IMG/VR virus record: IMGVR_UViG_3300046777_002580
Coordinates: 1-56,592 of that record
Strand: one strand, 5' to 3'
DNA from: a virus
DNA length: 56,592 nucleotides
The notes under the pieces are model-generated. The model was not told the origin of the DNA. It did not search any database and saw only the letters and a list, made by a program, of their open reading frames with translations. Shown in pieces: positions 54,757-56,592 of this stretch (the stretch's first letter is position 1; the number at the start of each line of letters is the position of its first letter). Both the position numbers and the translations under genes were made by a program.

Positions 54757-56032
54757 AGTATTTTTCTAGTTGTAAATCTTGTGGTGGAGGAGTAGAATCT
54801 TGATGAGTAAACTCACTCATAACTTGAGTGTATTCAGAATTTGGAGTTAATACCCATTTAGGCCACTTAACGTCAAAAGCTCGATTATTTAAGTAGAAAT
54901 CATAGCCATATCTAAGAACCATTTTAACGCAAATTGCCCACCGCACTTGTTCTCCAATCAATGAACGTACTTCCCCAATTAATCTGCTGTATGTTAATGC
55001 TGGTTGTCCATGAATGTCCTTGGCTCCACTTGCTGTATCAGCTAAGCCGGGGAATATCCATGCTGGCACTCTTGGTGGAATGCATTGATATCGCAATTTT
55101 AACCAGTAATCGACTAATGGAGTTAACGCATCTCCGGATGTGCTAGCTGCTTTACGGACATCAGAACCAGACATTAAATACAAGTTTGTGATAATGCCAG
55201 ATGCCGCCATGCTTTCATGACGTTGCATATAATCAATTCTGTCTTGTTCTGTTTTGTCTTCTGGTAAAATATGAAGCCAAGGAGTAATGCCCACATCTCG
55301 TGCTGCGGTTTCTAAAGCTACGGAACAATCTTTAAATTTGCGCCATGTTTCTATCGAAGGAAAACCAATAGAATTGCCATAAAGACCGCGAGATTTGTAC
55401 TTAAAATGAAGTATTTTAACTGGATTAAACTCTAAGTCATCATCAGAAGACATTAACTTAGTTCGTTGTATATATTTGAGAGTTTCATTATTAGCAGTTT
55501 TCTCTACAAATATAGAAAAAGTTGGTAAATATTGACTAGCAGTAATATCCCAATCATCTTTACTTAACCCAGTTTTACCAATACCAAGTTCTACAAAACT
55601 ATCTCCAAAAGCCAACGCTTCTACAGCAGCTCGTATTAAAAAATCACCACCTAAAATTAAATCCTTTCCGCAACGAGCAGTAGATAATTCTTTGGCTATT
55701 TCTAACACTTCTGGAGCAACAGAACTTCCATCTATTAATGTGTCAGAAACATACCAACTAGATACTTGTCCCTCGACTTCTTGAAAGCAATCTGATGCTA
55801 TAGTGTCTATGGCATGACGATATTCATAACTCCAATAATACATCTCCAATAAATCATAAGAAATATTTAAATCACCATGTACTGGACGTATTGGAGTTTC
55901 TGGTAAATCATAATTAGCTTTAAACTGAATAGCTGGGTAAATAACAGATTGCCTATACCCTTCTAGATCTGAGGAACTAGAACGTCTAAAAAATTGCCAT
56001 ATTTTGTTAAAGATTTTCCCGTAATTTGGCAT
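54743..56032 (-). CDS. Portal protein
   Basis: A 429-residue protein with portal character: an N-terminal basic helix (FNKIWQFFRRS), YYWSYEYRHAIDTIASDCFQEV, a beta wing (ALAFGDSFVELGI), HFKYKSRGLYGNSIGFPSIETWRKFKDCSVALETAARDVG (the stem and crown helices), and QVRWAICVKMVLRYGYDFYLNN near the end. The portal is the 12-mer through which DNA is packaged and ejected. It lies between terminase and the minor head protein, the classical order. TATAAG lies 15 bases before the ATG. Confidence 0.85.
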   Translation of the reverse strand: MPNYGKIFNKIWQFFRRSSSSDLEGYRQSVIYPAIQFKANYDLPETPIRPVHGDLNISYDLLEMYYWSYEYRHAIDTIASDCFQEVEGQVSSWYVSDTLIDGSSVAPEVLEIAKELSTARCGKDLILGGDFLIRAAVEALAFGDSFVELGIGKTGLSKDDWDITASQYLPTFSIFVEKTANNETLKYIQRTKLMSSDDDLEFNPVKILHFKYKSRGLYGNSIGFPSIETWRKFKDCSVALETAARDVGITPWLHILPEDKTEQDRIDYMQRHESMAASGIITNLYLMSGSDVRKAASTSGDALTPLVDYWLKLRYQCIPPRVPAWIFPGLADTASGAKDIHGQPALTYSRLIGEVRSLIGEQVRWAICVKMVLRYGYDFYLNNRAFDVKWPKWVLTPNSEYTQVMSEFTHQDSTPPPQDLQLEKYYARN

Positions 56033-56116
56033 AAAAAATAAATTAACTTATACTTTATTTTAAATCTTAATATTTTTTAAAGCATAAATTGATAAACTTG
56101 TGATACTATTTTTTAT

Positions 56117-56160
56117 GGTAGCCTCTCCTACCTAAGCCAGCTTCGCTTCAATAAGCTGGC
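56117..56160 (-). promoter_or_regulatory. Two tandem hairpins between terminase and portal
   Basis: GCCAGCTT / AAGCTGGC (56136-56143 with 56153-56160, 9-base loop) and GGTAG / CTACC (56117-56121 with 56128-56132) lie in the 135-base gap after the terminase stop. On the minus strand the second is followed by ATAAAAAATAG, not a T-run, so they may be transcript-stability or partial termination structures. Confidence 0.45.
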
Positions 56161-56167
56161 AAATTAT

Positions 56168-56592
56168 CTATCTAAACCTAGATTTTGCTCTAGACACAGT
56201 TCCTAGATCTGCTGCTAACGCTCCTCCGCGTCTTCTTAACGCTGTTTCCAGTCTAGCAAAAGCAATACTTAAACACATAATACAATCGTCATGCCCATAC
56301 ATTGCATTTCTAGTTTGAAGAGAAAAACTTTTAAATTCTGTTAACCCTGCCCAATTAACTGGAAATATAATCTCTCTTTTTTCTAATGCTAATGCCAATC
56401 GGTCTGTGTTAACAACTTTAGAAGTGTTAGTAGTGGCTACTGTATCAATTGCTAAACCAGGACGTTGTTTAACAATTTCAGCTGCAATAATAGCACCACC
56501 AGAGTTGTGTTCTATTACAGTTAAAACAGGATTGTAAGCATCTGATAATTGTAATGTTTTGTCTATACAGAACAAAGATTGTCTATCGTTTT
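56168..56592 (-). CDS. terL: Terminase large subunit, C-terminal part (cut by window edge)
   Basis: The frame is open to the right edge, so only the last 140 residues or so are present. They match the nuclease half of large terminases: NPVLTVIEHNSGGAIIAAEIV, NTDRLALALEKREIIFP, LTEFKSFSLQTRNAMYGHDDCIMCLSIAFAR. The E-H-N-x-G-G and GHDD motifs carry the metal-binding acidic residues of the RNase H-like nuclease that cuts concatemers. The ATPase half lies outside the window. It is followed by two hairpins and the portal gene. Confidence 0.88.
   Translation of the reverse strand, partial: NDRQSLFCIDKTLQLSDAYNPVLTVIEHNSGGAIIAAEIVKQRPGLAIDTVATTNTSKVVNTDRLALALEKREIIFPVNWAGLTEFKSFSLQTRNAMYGHDDCIMCLSIAFARLETALRRRGGALAADLGTVSRAKSRFR

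Overview
The window looks like most of the genome of a long-tailed (siphovirus-type) phage or prophage of a filamentous cyanobacterium. The DNA is AT-rich. The head genes (terminase large subunit, portal, minor head protein, protease-like protein, capsid) and a lambda-like tail set (G/GT chaperones, giant tape measure H, and L, M, I, J and K homologues) are recognisable. Cyanobacterial traits are three HIP1 octamers (GCGATCGC) in the first 3 kb, pentapeptide and TPR proteins, and wing-helix-like modules of a cyanobacterial flavour. The host is an inference; no rRNA, tRNA or integrase is visible.

Layout. 0-1 kb: small terminase-like gene (minus). 1.2-1.9 kb: BRO-N antirepressor-like gene (plus). 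1.95-2.5 kb: non-coding stretch with three 23-bp iterons. 2.5-5.1 kb: leftward cassette of small accessory genes with their own Shine-Dalgarno sites, promoters and terminators. 5.4-17.9 kb: a 4155-residue tape measure protein with duplicated modules and an M23 peptidase domain. 18.6-24.5 kb: leftward non-structural cassette (dCTP deaminase, a protein with an AcrVA2-like C-terminus, an FtsK/SpoIIIE ATPase, small membrane proteins, HTH proteins) splitting the tail module. 24.7-34.0 kb: tail tip (L and M leftward; I, J core, two separate FN3 genes, a 25-repeat fibre, a second M/DUF2460-type gene and K rightward). 34-43.4 kb: leftward tail chaperones with a probable -1 frameshift, four tail-tube-type paralogues (one of 1506 residues carrying repeated inserts), tail completion and neck genes. 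43.4-45.4 kb: S74 fibre and a sigma factor fused to an InsA-type zinc ribbon/HTH (plus). 45.4-49.3 kb: DUF3310 protein, connectors and capsid protein (minus). 49.4-53.1 kb: islands of HTH, helicase, HNH and unknown genes. 53.2-56.6 kb: protease-like protein, minor head protein, a 56-residue gene, portal and the end of the terminase large subunit (minus).

How it fits together. Leftward transcription serves terminase, head, neck, tail tube and chaperones; rightward transcription serves the tape measure and most tip and fibre genes. Many neighbouring genes overlap by ATGA or TAATG, suggesting translational coupling. Non-structural islands have clear TTGACA-17-TATNNT promoters, whereas several structural genes show only a TATAA element, so the phage sigma-like fusion is a candidate late-gene regulator. 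The most unusual items are that sigma/InsA fusion, the 1506-residue tail-tube paralogue, the modular tape measure protein, the split J protein, the GT frameshift and the AcrVA2-like protein.
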